DNA from: an uncultured Eubacterium sp.
Lineage (GTDB): Bacteria; Bacillota; Clostridia; Lachnospirales; Lachnospiraceae
NCBI GenBank assembly: GCA_934320655.1
Contig: CAKRFN010000011.1
Coordinates: forward strand, 37,052 to 101,051
DNA length: 64,000 nt
Reading direction: 5' to 3'
Shown: positions 1 through 9,505 of the stretch, piece by piece
Layout of the letters: every line of letters begins with the position of its first letter
Position numbering within the stretch: the first letter of the stretch is position 1
Made by a program: the position numbers and the translations under genes
The notes under the pieces: generated by a model
The model's input: the letters and a program-made list of their open reading frames with translations, nothing else
What the model was told of the DNA's origin: nothing
Databases searched by the model: none

Positions 1-293
1 ACTACTGCAACTGCCGCCGGCAGCCATAGGTTACGCAACGCAAAACATTCATAGCGTAAAGCGGCATGTGGGCACAAGCCTGCCAACCGTCGTGGATGCA
101 GCGCGAGCAACCGTGCATCTGTTTGCTGCTTTTGCACGATGGAGATGAGACTCCAAATTGTGGAAGCCTTTGCTGACACAATTTTGCTTTGCGGAGGCTC
201 ATCGGAATGGTTCGTGCAATAAAGCAAACCAGATGCACTTGCGGGAGCTGCAAGTACGAAACATAGTGCTCACATGCCTCAAAACACCACATA
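1..293. repeat. Interspersed non-coding repeat, copy A (left end may be cut by the window)
   Basis: No credible gene lies in the first 316 bases. The stretch is related to two other places in the window. Positions 98-152 match 11245-11300 (shared core TTTGCACGATGGAGATGAG), and 209-252 match 11445-11490 (GGTTCGTGCAAT, then GCGGGAGCTGC). The right end, about 240-290, also matches 9419-9475 (GCGGGAGCTGC, then GTGCTCACATG and CTCAAAA). A left-end block GCAACTGCCGCCGGCAG is roughly complementary to the right-end GCGGGAGCTGC zone, so the element may fold on itself. It sits just downstream of the MATE gene, at the end of the fatty-acid transcription unit. No transposase is seen; a non-autonomous mobile element or a structured RNA are both possible. 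Confidence 0.6.
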
Positions 294-316
294 AATAATC
301 CCGCCATTGCTGTCTC

Positions 317-1681
317 CTACCGATACAGCCGCTCCCGCTGCCGCAGCATATACCCGCCTCCGATGAGATCGGCGAGCGCCCACCCGATCGGCACAGACAC
401 CCAGATGCCGCGCACACCGATCACCGGTATCGCAGACAGCGCATACGCCAGCACAACGCGCGTGCCGAGCGACGCGACCGTGAGGATCACCGACATCATC
501 GGGCGGTTCATCGCACGATAATAGCCATACAGTAAAAACAGGATGCCGATTCCGACATAGCATGCCCCTTCGATGCGCAGATATTCCACGCCAGTCTGTA
601 TGATCTGCTGTTCATCCGCCGAAATAAAGATTCCCATGAGCTGCGGTGCAAGCGCACAGACAACCGCGCTGATCACGATACAGAAAATACCAGAGAGACA
701 CACCGCGCTGCGCACACCTTTTTTGATGCGATCAAACGCTCCCGCACCGTAATTTTGTGCCACATACGTTGAAAACGCATTCCCGAAATCCTGCACCGGC
801 ATGTAGGCAAACGAATCGATCTTGACCGCCGCCGCAAACGCCGCCATCGTGACTGCCCCAAAGCTGTTGACCAGCCCCTGCACCATCAGAATGCCGAAAT
901 TCATGATCGACTGCTGAAGGCTTGTGAGCATTGACAGTTTCCAGATATCCGACAACAGCGCGCTGCTCCATCTGCAATCCGCACGCCGCGGCATGAGCTG
1001 TGGCACGCGAAACAGTGTATACACCAGAATACCGATCCCTGCCGCATACTGGGCGATCACGGTCGCGCCTGCCGCGCCGCGGAGCCCCAGATGCAGTACC
1101 GGAACTGCAATCAGATCAAGCACGACATTTCCGACTGCCGACAATGACAAAAACACGAGCGGCACCACGGAGTTTCCGACCGCCCGCAGGACATTGGCAC
1201 AGTAATTATATAGAAACGTCGCGATCATCCCCGCGAAAATCACCTGCAAATACATCCGCATGCCGTCCTGTACCTCCATCGGCACGCGAAGCAGCCACAA
1301 AATACCGTCCAGCCCCGCATAGACCCCGATATTTAGCACGACTGCCACTGATAAAATCAGACAGAAGGACATAAAAATACACTGGCGCATCCGCTGTGAT
1401 GCGCCTCTGCCGTATTCCATCGAAATAGATACGCCGCTGCCCATGCACAATCCGAGCATGATCGATGTCAGAAACGTCATCAGCGTGTAGGACGAGCCGA
1501 CCGCGGCTAATGCATTCGATCCGAGAAATTTGCCGACCACCCACGCATCCGCGAGATTGTACATCTGCTGTAACAGATTTCCCGCCATGAGCGGCAGTGC
1601 AAATTTTATCATGTTAGATGTAATAGAACCTTTTGTAAAATCCATACTGTGATCCGGCGATTCCATACCGACACGAAGCAT
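317..1681 (-). CDS. MATE family multidrug/Na+ antiporter
   Basis: This is a polytopic membrane exporter of the MATE family, which moves cationic drugs or metabolites out of the cell using Na+ or H+. About 454 residues and a dozen hydrophobic segments fit the family. The N-terminal half carries the usual signature region (NLLQQMYNLADAWVVGKF) followed by GSNALAAVGSS. The start is uncertain. An upstream ATG at 1735 overlaps the preceding gene by 23 bp, and one at 1645 opens the conserved MDFTKGS segment. I chose the ATG at 1681 because AGGGA lies 5 nt before it. It is the last gene of the fatty-acid/MarR/GTPase transcription unit. The substrate cannot be told from sequence. Confidence 0.85.
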   Translation of the reverse strand: MLRVGMESPDHSMDFTKGSITSNMIKFALPLMAGNLLQQMYNLADAWVVGKFLGSNALAAVGSSYTLMTFLTSIMLGLCMGSGVSISMEYGRGASQRMRQCIFMSFCLILSVAVVLNIGVYAGLDGILWLLRVPMEVQDGMRMYLQVIFAGMIATFLYNYCANVLRAVGNSVVPLVFLSLSAVGNVVLDLIAVPVLHLGLRGAAGATVIAQYAAGIGILVYTLFRVPQLMPRRADCRWSSALLSDIWKLSMLTSLQQSIMNFGILMVQGLVNSFGAVTMAAFAAAVKIDSFAYMPVQDFGNAFSTYVAQNYGAGAFDRIKKGVRSAVCLSGIFCIVISAVVCALAPQLMGIFISADEQQIIQTGVEYLRIEGACYVGIGILFLLYGYYRAMNRPMMSVILTVASLGTRVVLAYALSAIPVIGVRGIWVSVPIGWALADLIGGGYMLRQRERLYR

Positions 1682-1712
1682 CCGTGTCCCTGATATTTCT
1701 AATACGGAATCG

Positions 1713-4493
1713 CTACTTACCTTCTTTCCAGTCATTTACCTGCTTCGCAAACGGAAAGTGCTTCTCACCTTTTGGATACTCCTTGTCCAGATACACCTCC
1801 CGGATGTCACGCTCCGCTGCCTGCACCTCCAGCCGCAGCTCATTCGACGACATGCGAAGTGCACCTCCGGAGCTGACGGTGAGCTGTTCAAGCCCGTCTG
1901 ACGTAGCAACGGTCACTTTGACCTTTTTTCCGAGTGTGCGGACATATTCCTCGATATACATATCCGCGGTCTGTCCCTCGCGCGTAAACACGAGCCGGAT
2001 ATTGTGGTAATCCTGTTCACTGCCCGCGCCGCCTTTCCGTTTGTACGCATCGTAGACAACGATCAGATGGCACTTTTTATAGCCCTGGTAATTGCATAAA
2101 ATATCATTCAGCCGGTCGCGCGCCGCATCGAGATTGTGCGCCGCCAGAGTTTTGAGATCTTCCCATGCAAAAATCACATTATAACCGTCTACGATCAGGT
2201 ATTCGTCCGGCGCCGCTGCCGGTTTTCTCGGATAAGAGGTGTCCTCCGGACGATGGAGCCGCGATGCATAGGACTTCGTCTTTTGCATCGGTGCACTCCC
2301 CCTCTCATAGCCCAGATCCGTATCCGTTGCCCCTGTACGGCGCTTCACCTCACCGAATGTGCGCGTAAAAATCTCCTGCAGCTCCTGTTCATCGGCATAG
2401 CCGCCACCACCTGAACGGCTCGTGCGTGCCGCTTCCCGTGCCTGCAAAACGCGCGCCTGTTCCTCCAACAGTGCCTGCTCGTATGCTTTCATATCTACAG
2501 AACCGAGCACACGGATACCGTCCGCAGCAGATGCAGCATCCGCAGAAAATCCGCTGTCCAGATGCATGTATGCTTCCACCTCATACCACGGCACGACAAA
2601 GCCTGCACCGTGCGCGCAGAATACGGATCCGGTCGGTCGATCCAGATCTGCCTCACTGTCATAACCGATCTCTGAGACGATCTGCTCCTGTCTGGACGGC
2701 TCAACCGGCTCGTAGCCGGACAGCTCCAGTGTCAGCCGTCCGCAGCCTCTCGTATATGCGTTGACTTCCGACAAATACCCCTGCATCTGCTCTGCCGGTG
2801 CCGTGCCCGTCAGTCTTGTCATCACTCCATCCGCAGCAGTCTCCGGCGGCTCAAAGCTGCCCTTCATCCGCTGGATATCTGCCATCGCATGTCCGATCTG
2901 TTCGGTCGGCACATCCAGAATAAACCGGTAATACGGCTCTAACAACACATTCTGTGCCTTTTTCAATCCCTGCCGGATCGCACGGTACGTCGCCTGACGG
3001 AAATCACCGCCCTCCGTATGCTTTTGATGCGCGCGTCCGGTCAGCAGAGTAATCCGTACATCGGTGATCGGCGCACCGGTCAATACGCCCGGATGCTCCC
3101 GCTCCTGTATATGCGTCAGAATCAGCCGCTGCCAGTTGCGGTCAAGCACATCCTCCTTGCAAGCAGTCGCAATCTCTATGCCGCTGCCGCGCTCGCCGGG
3201 CTCTAACAACAGATGCACCTCTGCATAGTGGCGCAGCGGTTCGTAATGTCCGACTCCCTCTACCGGCGCAGCGATCGTTTCCTTATATACAATGTGCCCC
3301 TCCGCAAACGAGACTTCCTCGTGAAAACGCTGCCAGATCAGATTTTTGAGCACCTGTGTCTGCACCTCGCCCATGAGCTGCATGTGGATCTCCCGCGAAC
3401 GCTCATTCCAGATCACATGCAGAAGCGGATCTTCTTCCTCAAGCTGGCGCAGCTTCCCTAAAAATACAAATGCATCGCATGTTTCCGGCAATACGATCCG
3501 ATAGGTCATGACCGGCGCGAGACTCGGCGGTGCGAGTGTGCTTAACGCTCCTAGCCCGTCCCCCGCCGCTGTAGCAGTAAGCCCCGGCAGCGCGCACACA
3601 TCACCTGCGCACACCTGATCGACCGCCTCGTATTTTGTGCCTGAATACAGGCGGATCTGATTGACCTTTTCCGGTTCTTCCCCTCCTGTGTCGAGCACTT
3701 CTTTTACCTGTAATCTGCCTCCGGTCAGACGAACCCAGCTCAGACGGTTTCCGGCATCATCCCGTGAAATTTTAAACACGCGCGCCCCGAAAGCACCATC
3801 CGCATCCCACGGAGGCTCTGGAAGATACTGCTCCATGCCGTCTAACAGCTCTCGCACGCCCTCATCCCTTAACGCTGTACCAAAAAAGCAGGGGAAGATC
3901 TTCCGCCCCTGTACATGCGCCGCGAGTGTTTCCTCGTCCAGCGCTCCCTCTGCCAGAAAGTGATTCAGCAGTTCTTCCTCACACATGGCTATATTTTCCA
4001 TCCACTGCGCATCATGTGCCGCAGAAAAATTCTGGCATCCGTCAGACAGCTCCCGTTGCAGCTCCGCCATCAGCTCCTCCTGCTGCCGGTCTGACAGATC
4101 CATTTTATTGATAAACAAAAACACCGGAAGCCGGTAGTGCTCAAACAGCTTCCAAAGTGTCCGCGTGTGGCTCTGCACGCCATCCGTCGCACTGATGACG
4201 AGCACAGCGGCATCGAGCACGCTCAGCACGCGCTCCATCTCACCGGAAAAATCCACATGCCCCGGTGTGTCGAGCAGTGTGATCTCGCGCTCCTTCCATG
4301 TAAAACGCGCCTGCTTGGAAAAGATCGTGATGCCACGCGCCCGCTCCTGCTCATCCGTGTCTAAAAAGGCATCCTTATGATCCACGCGGCCCAGGGAACG
4401 GATCACGCCGGATTCGTATAAGATACTCTCCGACAGCGTCGTCTTTCCTGCGTCTACATGGGCAAGAATGCCGATACTTCTTTTTTTCATCAT
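1713..4493 (-). CDS. TetM-like ribosome-protection/EF-G-type GTPase fused to C-terminal NYN (YacP-like) domain
   Basis: The protein has 926 residues; classical Tet(M)-type proteins have about 640. The N-terminus is an EF-G/Tet(M) GTPase with P-loop AHVDAGKTTL, switch motif ARGITI, DTPGH and NKMD. EF-G-like domains II-V follow to about residue 700. A linker of about 60 residues leads to a YacP/NYN-type domain (about 765-905), recognised by VDGYNVIFAW, VVYDAYKR, FTREGQTAD and VATSDGLEQ; this fold is known for RNase-like proteins. It likely acts on ribosomes, with a possible RNA-cleaving module attached. The ATG overlaps the MarR stop as ATGA, so translation is probably coupled; no separate Shine-Dalgarno is visible. 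Whether it confers tetracycline resistance is unknown. It could equally be a housekeeping ribosome-rescue factor. Confidence 0.88.
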   Translation of the reverse strand: MMKKRSIGILAHVDAGKTTLSESILYESGVIRSLGRVDHKDAFLDTDEQERARGITIFSKQARFTWKEREITLLDTPGHVDFSGEMERVLSVLDAAVLVISATDGVQSHTRTLWKLFEHYRLPVFLFINKMDLSDRQQEELMAELQRELSDGCQNFSAAHDAQWMENIAMCEEELLNHFLAEGALDEETLAAHVQGRKIFPCFFGTALRDEGVRELLDGMEQYLPEPPWDADGAFGARVFKISRDDAGNRLSWVRLTGGRLQVKEVLDTGGEEPEKVNQIRLYSGTKYEAVDQVCAGDVCALPGLTATAAGDGLGALSTLAPPSLAPVMTYRIVLPETCDAFVFLGKLRQLEEEDPLLHVIWNERSREIHMQLMGEVQTQVLKNLIWQRFHEEVSFAEGHIVYKETIAAPVEGVGHYEPLRHYAEVHLLLEPGERGSGIEIATACKEDVLDRNWQRLILTHIQEREHPGVLTGAPITDVRITLLTGRAHQKHTEGGDFRQATYRAIRQGLKKAQNVLLEPYYRFILDVPTEQIGHAMADIQRMKGSFEPPETAADGVMTRLTGTAPAEQMQGYLSEVNAYTRGCGRLTLELSGYEPVEPSRQEQIVSEIGYDSEADLDRPTGSVFCAHGAGFVVPWYEVEAYMHLDSGFSADAASAADGIRVLGSVDMKAYEQALLEEQARVLQAREAARTSRSGGGGYADEQELQEIFTRTFGEVKRRTGATDTDLGYERGSAPMQKTKSYASRLHRPEDTSYPRKPAAAPDEYLIVDGYNVIFAWEDLKTLAAHNLDAARDRLNDILCNYQGYKKCHLIVVYDAYKRKGGAGSEQDYHNIRLVFTREGQTADMYIEEYVRTLGKKVKVTVATSDGLEQLTVSSGGALRMSSNELRLEVQAAERDIREVYLDKEYPKGEKHFPFAKQVNDWKEGK

Positions 4494-4933
4494 TTATGAT
4501 ATGCGGTTCTGAAATAATCGTTCAACTGCTTGAGCGAACGAACCAGAATCCCCAGCTCCTCCTCCGATAGATTAGCCTTCGCATTGGCGATCATCTCCTC
4601 GTGGAAACGCCTGTGATGTTCATAAGCCGCCTTGCCGCGCTCCGTCAGCGTCAGATAAATGACACGCTTGTCCCTGTCACTTCTGGTACGGACGACATAT
4701 CCGTGCTCTACCAGACCATCCACCGCCCTTGTCAGCGTTCCGGTCGTGACAGACATCAGTCTGGCAACGTCCGAGCTGCGCTTTGCCTCGCCCAGCCCGA
4801 TCGCTTCTACGATATGCATATCATTGTTTGTCATATCGGAAAATTCTTCTGTGATCAGACATTTTCCCTCAATATCCATCAGATCCTGAAACAGATGGAC
4901 CAGTACCTCATTTAATGTCTCGTCTGTATTCAT
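4490..4933 (-). CDS. fabT: MarR-family regulator, FabT-like
   Basis: A 147-residue winged-helix protein of the MarR family. Helix-turn-helix residues SSDVARLMSVTTGTLTRAVD are followed by the wing VRTRSDRDKRVIYLTLTERG. In Firmicutes, MarR proteins inside fatty-acid clusters are FabT, which represses fab genes with acyl-ACP as corepressor. The position 12 bp after fabH and the family support that role here. The start has a strong AAAGGAG 7 nt upstream. It lies near the 3' end of the operon rather than at the front as in streptococci, and its stop overlaps the GTPase start. The symbol is an inference from context. Confidence 0.85.
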   Translation of the reverse strand: MNTDETLNEVLVHLFQDLMDIEGKCLITEEFSDMTNNDMHIVEAIGLGEAKRSSDVARLMSVTTGTLTRAVDGLVEHGYVVRTRSDRDKRVIYLTLTERGKAAYEHHRRFHEEMIANAKANLSEEELGILVRSLKQLNDYFRTAYHK

Positions 4934-4945
4934 ATTTCGACTCCT

Positions 4946-5917
4946 TTACCATTGAATCACTGCGGCTCCCCACGTCAGACCGGCACCAAAGCCAGCCAAA
5001 ACGATATGCTCTTTTTTTCTTATCATACCATTTTTATTCAAAGAATCCAAGAGGATCGGTATACTTGCCGCAGAAATATTTCCACATTCCTGTAAATTCA
5101 TCGGAAATTTGTCCACCGGCTGCCCCAGCCGCTTTGCCACAGACTGGATGATCCGGCTGTTTGCCTGATGTAACACAAAATGATCTATGTCCGATAATGT
5201 AAGCCCTGCCTGCTCCACCGCCTCTGTGATGACCTGCGGCACGGTGCCCACCGCAAACCGGTACACCGCCTGTCCATCCATCTCAACATACAAATGTTCC
5301 GGCTCATGCGCAGTATACGGATTGACGAGCGGACGGCCGCCGCAGGATAACACGCCCCCGCGCGCCCCGTCCGAATACTGTACAAATGTCTGAAAACCTC
5401 CGGCAGTCTCATCCGGCAGCTCACGCACAACCGCAGCTCCGGCGCCGTCACCAAAGAGTACACATGTCCCGCGATCCGTCCAGTCCAGCATCTTTGATAA
5501 CGTCTCGGCACCGATAATCAGCGCATTTTTATATACACCGCCACGCAGATAGACGGCTGCCGTATTCAGCGCAAACAGAAATCCGGAGCATGCCGCATGC
5601 AGGTCAAAAGCGACGGCGTGCGCCGCACCGAGCGCCGCCTGCACCTCACAGGCGAGCGTCGGCAGCACATGATCGGCAGACAGTGTCGCCGCAATAATCA
5701 GATCGAGCTCCTCCGGCTGTATGCCCGCCTCTGCGAGTGCCCGGCGCGCCGCAGCTACGGACAACCCAGTCGTTGTCTCCTCCACAGCCAGATGCCTTGC
5801 GCGGATTCCGGTCCGGCTGCTGATCCACTCGTCCGATGTATCCATGATCTGTGCCAAGTCGTCATTTGTTACGCGCTTTTCGGGAAGGGCACTTCCGGTT
5901 CCACATATTTTAATCAT
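4946..5917 (-). CDS. fabH: Beta-ketoacyl-ACP synthase III
   Basis: It starts fatty-acid elongation by condensing acetyl-CoA (or a branched starter) with malonyl-ACP in the cytoplasm. The 323-residue length is normal. The catalytic triad is readable as Cys110 (AACSGF), His250 (VLHQAN) and Asn280 (ECGNIS). AAGGAG lies 6 nt before the ATG. It follows accDA by 22 bp and precedes the MarR gene, so in this operon fabH is late, unlike clusters in which it follows the regulator. Confidence 0.96.
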   Translation of the reverse strand: MIKICGTGSALPEKRVTNDDLAQIMDTSDEWISSRTGIRARHLAVEETTTGLSVAAARRALAEAGIQPEELDLIIAATLSADHVLPTLACEVQAALGAAHAVAFDLHAACSGFLFALNTAAVYLRGGVYKNALIIGAETLSKMLDWTDRGTCVLFGDGAGAAVVRELPDETAGGFQTFVQYSDGARGGVLSCGGRPLVNPYTAHEPEHLYVEMDGQAVYRFAVGTVPQVITEAVEQAGLTLSDIDHFVLHQANSRIIQSVAKRLGQPVDKFPMNLQECGNISAASIPILLDSLNKNGMIRKKEHIVLAGFGAGLTWGAAVIQW

Positions 5918-5939
5918 CCTATACTCCTTATATGTAATC

Positions 5940-7643
5940 TTAAAATTTCCGGAAGCGCTCGTAGCGCGCCGCCGCCAGTTCTTCCCCGCTCTTTTTACGG
6001 TTCTCCTTTAAAAAACGTTTCAGCTCGCGCTTCATCGCACGCGCGATCGATGTACATGCCGCCTGATCCGCACCGCCAAACTCCGGGATGATCCCATCGA
6101 CCACACCGAGTGCATACAGATCCTGCGCCGTGATCTTCATGACAGATGCCGCCTCCTTCGCCCGTCTGCCATCCTTCCATAAAATAGAAGCAAAGCCTTC
6201 CGGTGAAAGAATCGAATAAACCGCGTGCTCGAGCATCCACACCTCATTGCTGACTGCCAGTGCGAGCGCACCGCCGCTGCCGCCCTCTCCGATCAGAAAG
6301 GTAAATGTTGGCACATGAAGATCACTCATCTCATATAAATTCCGCGCGATCGCCTCGCCCTGTCCGTTTTCCTCCGCCTCCATACCCGGATAAGCACCGG
6401 ATGTATTGACAAATGTAATAATCGGGCGACCAAATTTTTCTGCCTGCTTCATCAGCCGCAACGCCTTGCGGTATCCCTCCGGCGAGGGCATGCCATAGTT
6501 GCGTGCGGCACACTCTTCGACTGAGCAGCCCTTTTGAATGCCGATCACTGTCACCGGCTGTCCATCCAGCCATGCAATTCCGCCGATGATCGCCGGATCA
6601 TCCCGAAAATAGCGGTCTCCGTGAAACTCCATAAAATCATCGAATACCGCCGTGAGATAGTCCTTGGTCTGCAAACGTCCCATCTGTCTTGCCTCACGCA
6701 CTTTTTCCCACGCACTCTTTTCCTTCTCCCGGCTGGCACGCTCACGCATCAGCTCGGTCGGCTCGTAGCTGTCATTTTCATGCATCGGGTCAAAATTGGC
6801 ATAACCCTTAACGGCATGGCATTTTAATAACTGATAGAGGGTGAGTTTGAGATCCTTCCGCTCCACGATCCGATCCACAAATCCGTGCTGTAGCTGAAAC
6901 TCCGCACGCTGAAAGCCCTCCGGCAGCCGTTGTCCGATCGTCTGCTCGATCACGCGCGGCCCCGCAAAGCCGATCAGCGCGCCCGGCTCCGCGAGAATCA
7001 CATCACCGAGCATCGCAAAGCTCGCTGTCATGCCGCCGGTCGTCGGATCTGTCAGCACCGGAATATAGAGCAGCCCCGCGCCCGCATGACGCTTCAATGC
7101 CGCCGAAGTCTTTGCCATCTGCATGAGTGAAATGATTCCCTCCTGCATACGCGCACCTCCGGAGCAGCAGAATAAAATCACCGGAAGCCGTTCCTCGGTT
7201 GCACGCTCCACTGCCGCCGCGATCCGCTCTCCGACGACATGACCCATGCTGCCCATTAGAAACCTGGCATCACAGACACCGACCACAGCGGCCATGCCAT
7301 AGATTTTTCCTTTTCCGATCGTCACGCCCTCACTCATTCCGGTCTTTTCACGGGTCTGCCGCACTTTTTGTTCATACTGGGGAAAATCCAGCGGATTGAC
7401 AATCTGCGCGTACTCCTGTGTATCCCACGGTGTAAATGTATCCTCGTCCACGACCATGCGCAGACGGTTTTTCGTGCGCACCCGAAAATAATAATTACAT
7501 TTCGGGCAGATATATTTTTTTCTGATTACAAGCTGCTTGCTGACACTCTCTCCGCAGTTCGGGCAGACAAGCTGTTCCTCCTGCGGTGTCTGTACGGGTG
7601 AGTGATCCGTTTCTTTTTTTCTCGATTTCAACAACAATGACAT
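5940..7643 (-). CDS. accDA: Fused acetyl-CoA carboxylase carboxyltransferase, beta plus alpha subunits (AccD-AccA)
   Basis: A single 567-residue chain carries both carboxyltransferase subunits, which transfer CO2 from carboxybiotin to acetyl-CoA to give malonyl-CoA. The AccD part is about residues 1-300, with a zinc ribbon (Cys27, Cys30, Cys46, Cys49) and the crotonase-fold stretch [11 protein letters not shown]. The AccA part is about 303-567 ([11 protein letters not shown], then NTSGAYPG and [10 protein letters not shown]). The open frame extends upstream into fabZ. I chose the ATG at 7643 because the homology starts there and GGAGG precedes it by about 11 nt. No biotin carrier (accB) or biotin carboxylase (accC) gene is present in the window, although these usually lie next to fabZ. 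Confidence 0.94.
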   Translation of the reverse strand: MSLLLKSRKKETDHSPVQTPQEEQLVCPNCGESVSKQLVIRKKYICPKCNYYFRVRTKNRLRMVVDEDTFTPWDTQEYAQIVNPLDFPQYEQKVRQTREKTGMSEGVTIGKGKIYGMAAVVGVCDARFLMGSMGHVVGERIAAAVERATEERLPVILFCCSGGARMQEGIISLMQMAKTSAALKRHAGAGLLYIPVLTDPTTGGMTASFAMLGDVILAEPGALIGFAGPRVIEQTIGQRLPEGFQRAEFQLQHGFVDRIVERKDLKLTLYQLLKCHAVKGYANFDPMHENDSYEPTELMRERASREKEKSAWEKVREARQMGRLQTKDYLTAVFDDFMEFHGDRYFRDDPAIIGGIAWLDGQPVTVIGIQKGCSVEECAARNYGMPSPEGYRKALRLMKQAEKFGRPIITFVNTSGAYPGMEAEENGQGEAIARNLYEMSDLHVPTFTFLIGEGGSGGALALAVSNEVWMLEHAVYSILSPEGFASILWKDGRRAKEAASVMKITAQDLYALGVVDGIIPEFGGADQAACTSIARAMKRELKRFLKENRKKSGEELAAARYERFRKF

Positions 7644-7680
7644 CTGTCTGCCTATCCTCCATCTCATCAAAATCCGTCTT

Positions 7681-8109
7681 TTATCCGATCGCGAACGTAA
7701 GCTGTGCCTGACACACGACCTTTCCGTCAACAGATGCCCTTGCACTGCCGACTCCGATCGGTCCCTTTTCTTTTATAATTTCTGTCTCCAGAATGAGCAC
7801 ATCACCCGGCAGCACCTTCCGCTTAAACTTTGCATGATCGATACCCGCAAAATATGCCGTTTTTCCTTTGTTTTCCTCTTTTGAAAGAATCGCTGCTGCT
7901 CCGGTCTGTGCCAGTGCTTCTATAATAAGTACGCCCGGCATGACCGGTTCACCCGGAAAATGCCCCGCAAAGTACGGTTCATTGTAGCTGACACATTTTT
8001 TTGCGACCGCACGCACGCCGATCTCCAGTTCCTCTATGGTATCGATCAGCAGCATCGGCTGTCTGTGCGGGAGGATCTGCATGATCTCCTTTGTCGTAAG
8101 CACTGACAT
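7681..8109 (-). CDS. fabZ: 3-hydroxyacyl-ACP dehydratase FabZ
   Basis: Dehydrates 3-hydroxyacyl-ACP in each elongation cycle. It is a 142-residue hot-dog fold protein with [12 protein letters not shown] near the N-terminus and the catalytic pair His50 ([13 protein letters not shown]) and Glu64 (IIEALAQTG). The chosen ATG shares one base with the fabF stop (TAATG) and has GGAGG 7 nt upstream. The longer frame from 8124 would place that ribosome site inside the coding region, so it was rejected. Some fab clusters put accB between fabF and fabZ; here the two genes touch. Confidence 0.96.
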   Translation of the reverse strand: MSVLTTKEIMQILPHRQPMLLIDTIEELEIGVRAVAKKCVSYNEPYFAGHFPGEPVMPGVLIIEALAQTGAAAILSKEENKGKTAYFAGIDHAKFKRKVLPGDVLILETEIIKEKGPIGVGSARASVDGKVVCQAQLTFAIG

Positions 8110-9344
8110 TACATTTCCTCCCATCTGCGGAACAGCAGACTGGCATTGTGCCCGCCAAAGCCGAGCGAATTGCTGAGTGCATAAGGAACGGCTTCTTCAT
8201 AGGCACTCCGGCAATAATCCAGATCCAGTTCCTCGTCCAGTGTCTCATAACCGACGGTCGCATGAATATAGCCCTCCTCCATCTGTTTCACACAGGCGAT
8301 CGCCTCCACCGCACCGGCTGCACCGAGCAGATGTCCGATCATGGATTTCGTCGAATTGACTTTCAGATCCGCCGCGTGCGCGCCGAATGCGAGCTTGATC
8401 GCGCGCGTCTCGAATAAATCGTTGTGATGTGTTGCGGTTCCATGCGCATTGATATACGTGATTTCCTCCGGCGCTACATGTGCGTCGTTCATCGCATTTG
8501 TCATCGCACGAGCCGCTCCTGCACCATCCTCCGCAGGCGATGTGATATGGTAGGCATCCGAAGAACAGCCGTATCCGACCAGTTCGGCATAGATGTGGAC
8601 GCCACGGTTTTTGGCGTGCTCCAGTTCCTCCAGAATAAGCACTCCCGCGCCCTCACCCATCACGAATCCGCTGCGGTTTTTATCGAACGGAAGTGAGCAC
8701 TTTGCGGGATCATCCACCTCCGATAATGCGGTCAGCGCATGGAATCCAGCGATGCCTGTCGGCGTGATACAGCTCTCCGTACCGCCTGCAAACATCACAT
8801 CCGCGTCTCCGTACTGAATCGAGCGGAATGCCTCTCCGATACTGTTCGTTCCGCTCGCACACGCGGTTACGACATTGATGCTCTTTCCCTTGAGTCCGAG
8901 CTGGATCGATACATTTCCCGCCGCCATATTGCTGATCATCAGTGGCACAAACAGCGGATTGACTCTGGAAGGTCCTTTTTCGAGTATTTTTTTGTGCTCC
9001 CGCTCGACCGCCTGCAGGCTGCCGATGCCGCTGCCAATCGCCGTACCGATCCGGTAAGCATCCTCCTGATCCAGCGCCAGCCCGCTGTCGGCGAGCGCTT
9101 CCTTTGCCGCGGCTACCGCATACTGTGAAAACAGCTCCATGCGCTTTGCCGCCTTAAAATCCATGTAATCTTTGCCCGCAAAGTCCTTGACCTCTGCCGC
9201 AATATGATTTTTATATTCACTCGTATCAAAATGTGTGATCGGCGCGAAACCGATCTTCCCTGCCCGTACAGACTGCCAGAAGCTGTCTACATTTAATCCG
9301 ATGGGAGTGATTGCTCCCATTCCGGTCACTACAACTCGTCTCAT
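8109..9344 (-). CDS. fabF: Beta-ketoacyl-ACP synthase II
   Basis: Elongating condensing enzyme that extends acyl-ACP with malonyl-ACP. The 411 residues are normal length, with the Cys-His-His active site Cys162 (VTACASGTNS), His301 (NAHGTATHHND) and His338 (MIGHLLGAAG). GAGGGA lies about 6 nt before the start. It is separated from fabG by about 160 bp that hold a small inverted-repeat element, whereas the fabF-fabZ junction overlaps by one base. Confidence 0.97.
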   Translation of the reverse strand: MRRVVVTGMGAITPIGLNVDSFWQSVRAGKIGFAPITHFDTSEYKNHIAAEVKDFAGKDYMDFKAAKRMELFSQYAVAAAKEALADSGLALDQEDAYRIGTAIGSGIGSLQAVEREHKKILEKGPSRVNPLFVPLMISNMAAGNVSIQLGLKGKSINVVTACASGTNSIGEAFRSIQYGDADVMFAGGTESCITPTGIAGFHALTALSEVDDPAKCSLPFDKNRSGFVMGEGAGVLILEELEHAKNRGVHIYAELVGYGCSSDAYHITSPAEDGAGAARAMTNAMNDAHVAPEEITYINAHGTATHHNDLFETRAIKLAFGAHAADLKVNSTKSMIGHLLGAAGAVEAIACVKQMEEGYIHATVGYETLDEELDLDYCRSAYEEAVPYALSNSLGFGGHNASLLFRRWEEM

Positions 9345-9372
9345 TCTCTATCCCTCTCATGCTTTTCTATTT

Positions 9373-9493
9373 TAGGCGTTTGCGAAACTATCTTAAAAAC
9401 ACGTTGCCCGGCGGCAGTTGCGGGAGCTGCACATACCAGATATGGTGCTCACATGTCTCAAAAATATCATATACATAGTTTCGCAAACGCCTA
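9373..9493. mobile_element. MITE-like insertion between fabG and fabF (repeat copy B)
   Basis: This 121-bp segment is bounded by perfect 19-bp terminal inverted repeats, TAGGCGTTTGCGAAACTAT at 9373-9391 and its complement at 9475-9493. A direct repeat TTTTCTATTT lies immediately outside both ends (9363-9372 and 9494-9503), as expected for a target-site duplication, though the AT-rich sequence makes chance more likely. The interior (CGGCAG, GCGGGAGCTGC, then GTGCTCACATG) is related to the right end of copy A. No open reading frame is present. It lies inside the operon and is transcribed, so it may fold into a long hairpin in the mRNA. Confidence 0.65.
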
Positions 9494-9505
9494 TTTTCTA
9501 TTTAC

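Noticed and set aside
2..307. Open frame of 101 codons on the minus strand at the window start
   Set aside because: It lies wholly inside repeat copy A, has no ribosome site or recognisable domain, and the related copy C does not keep the frame.
1713..4493. Calling this gene a tetracycline resistance gene tet(M)
   Set aside because: The GTPase core is only family-level similar, the protein is nearly 300 residues longer, and it sits in a chromosomal fatty-acid unit. Resistance is not supported.
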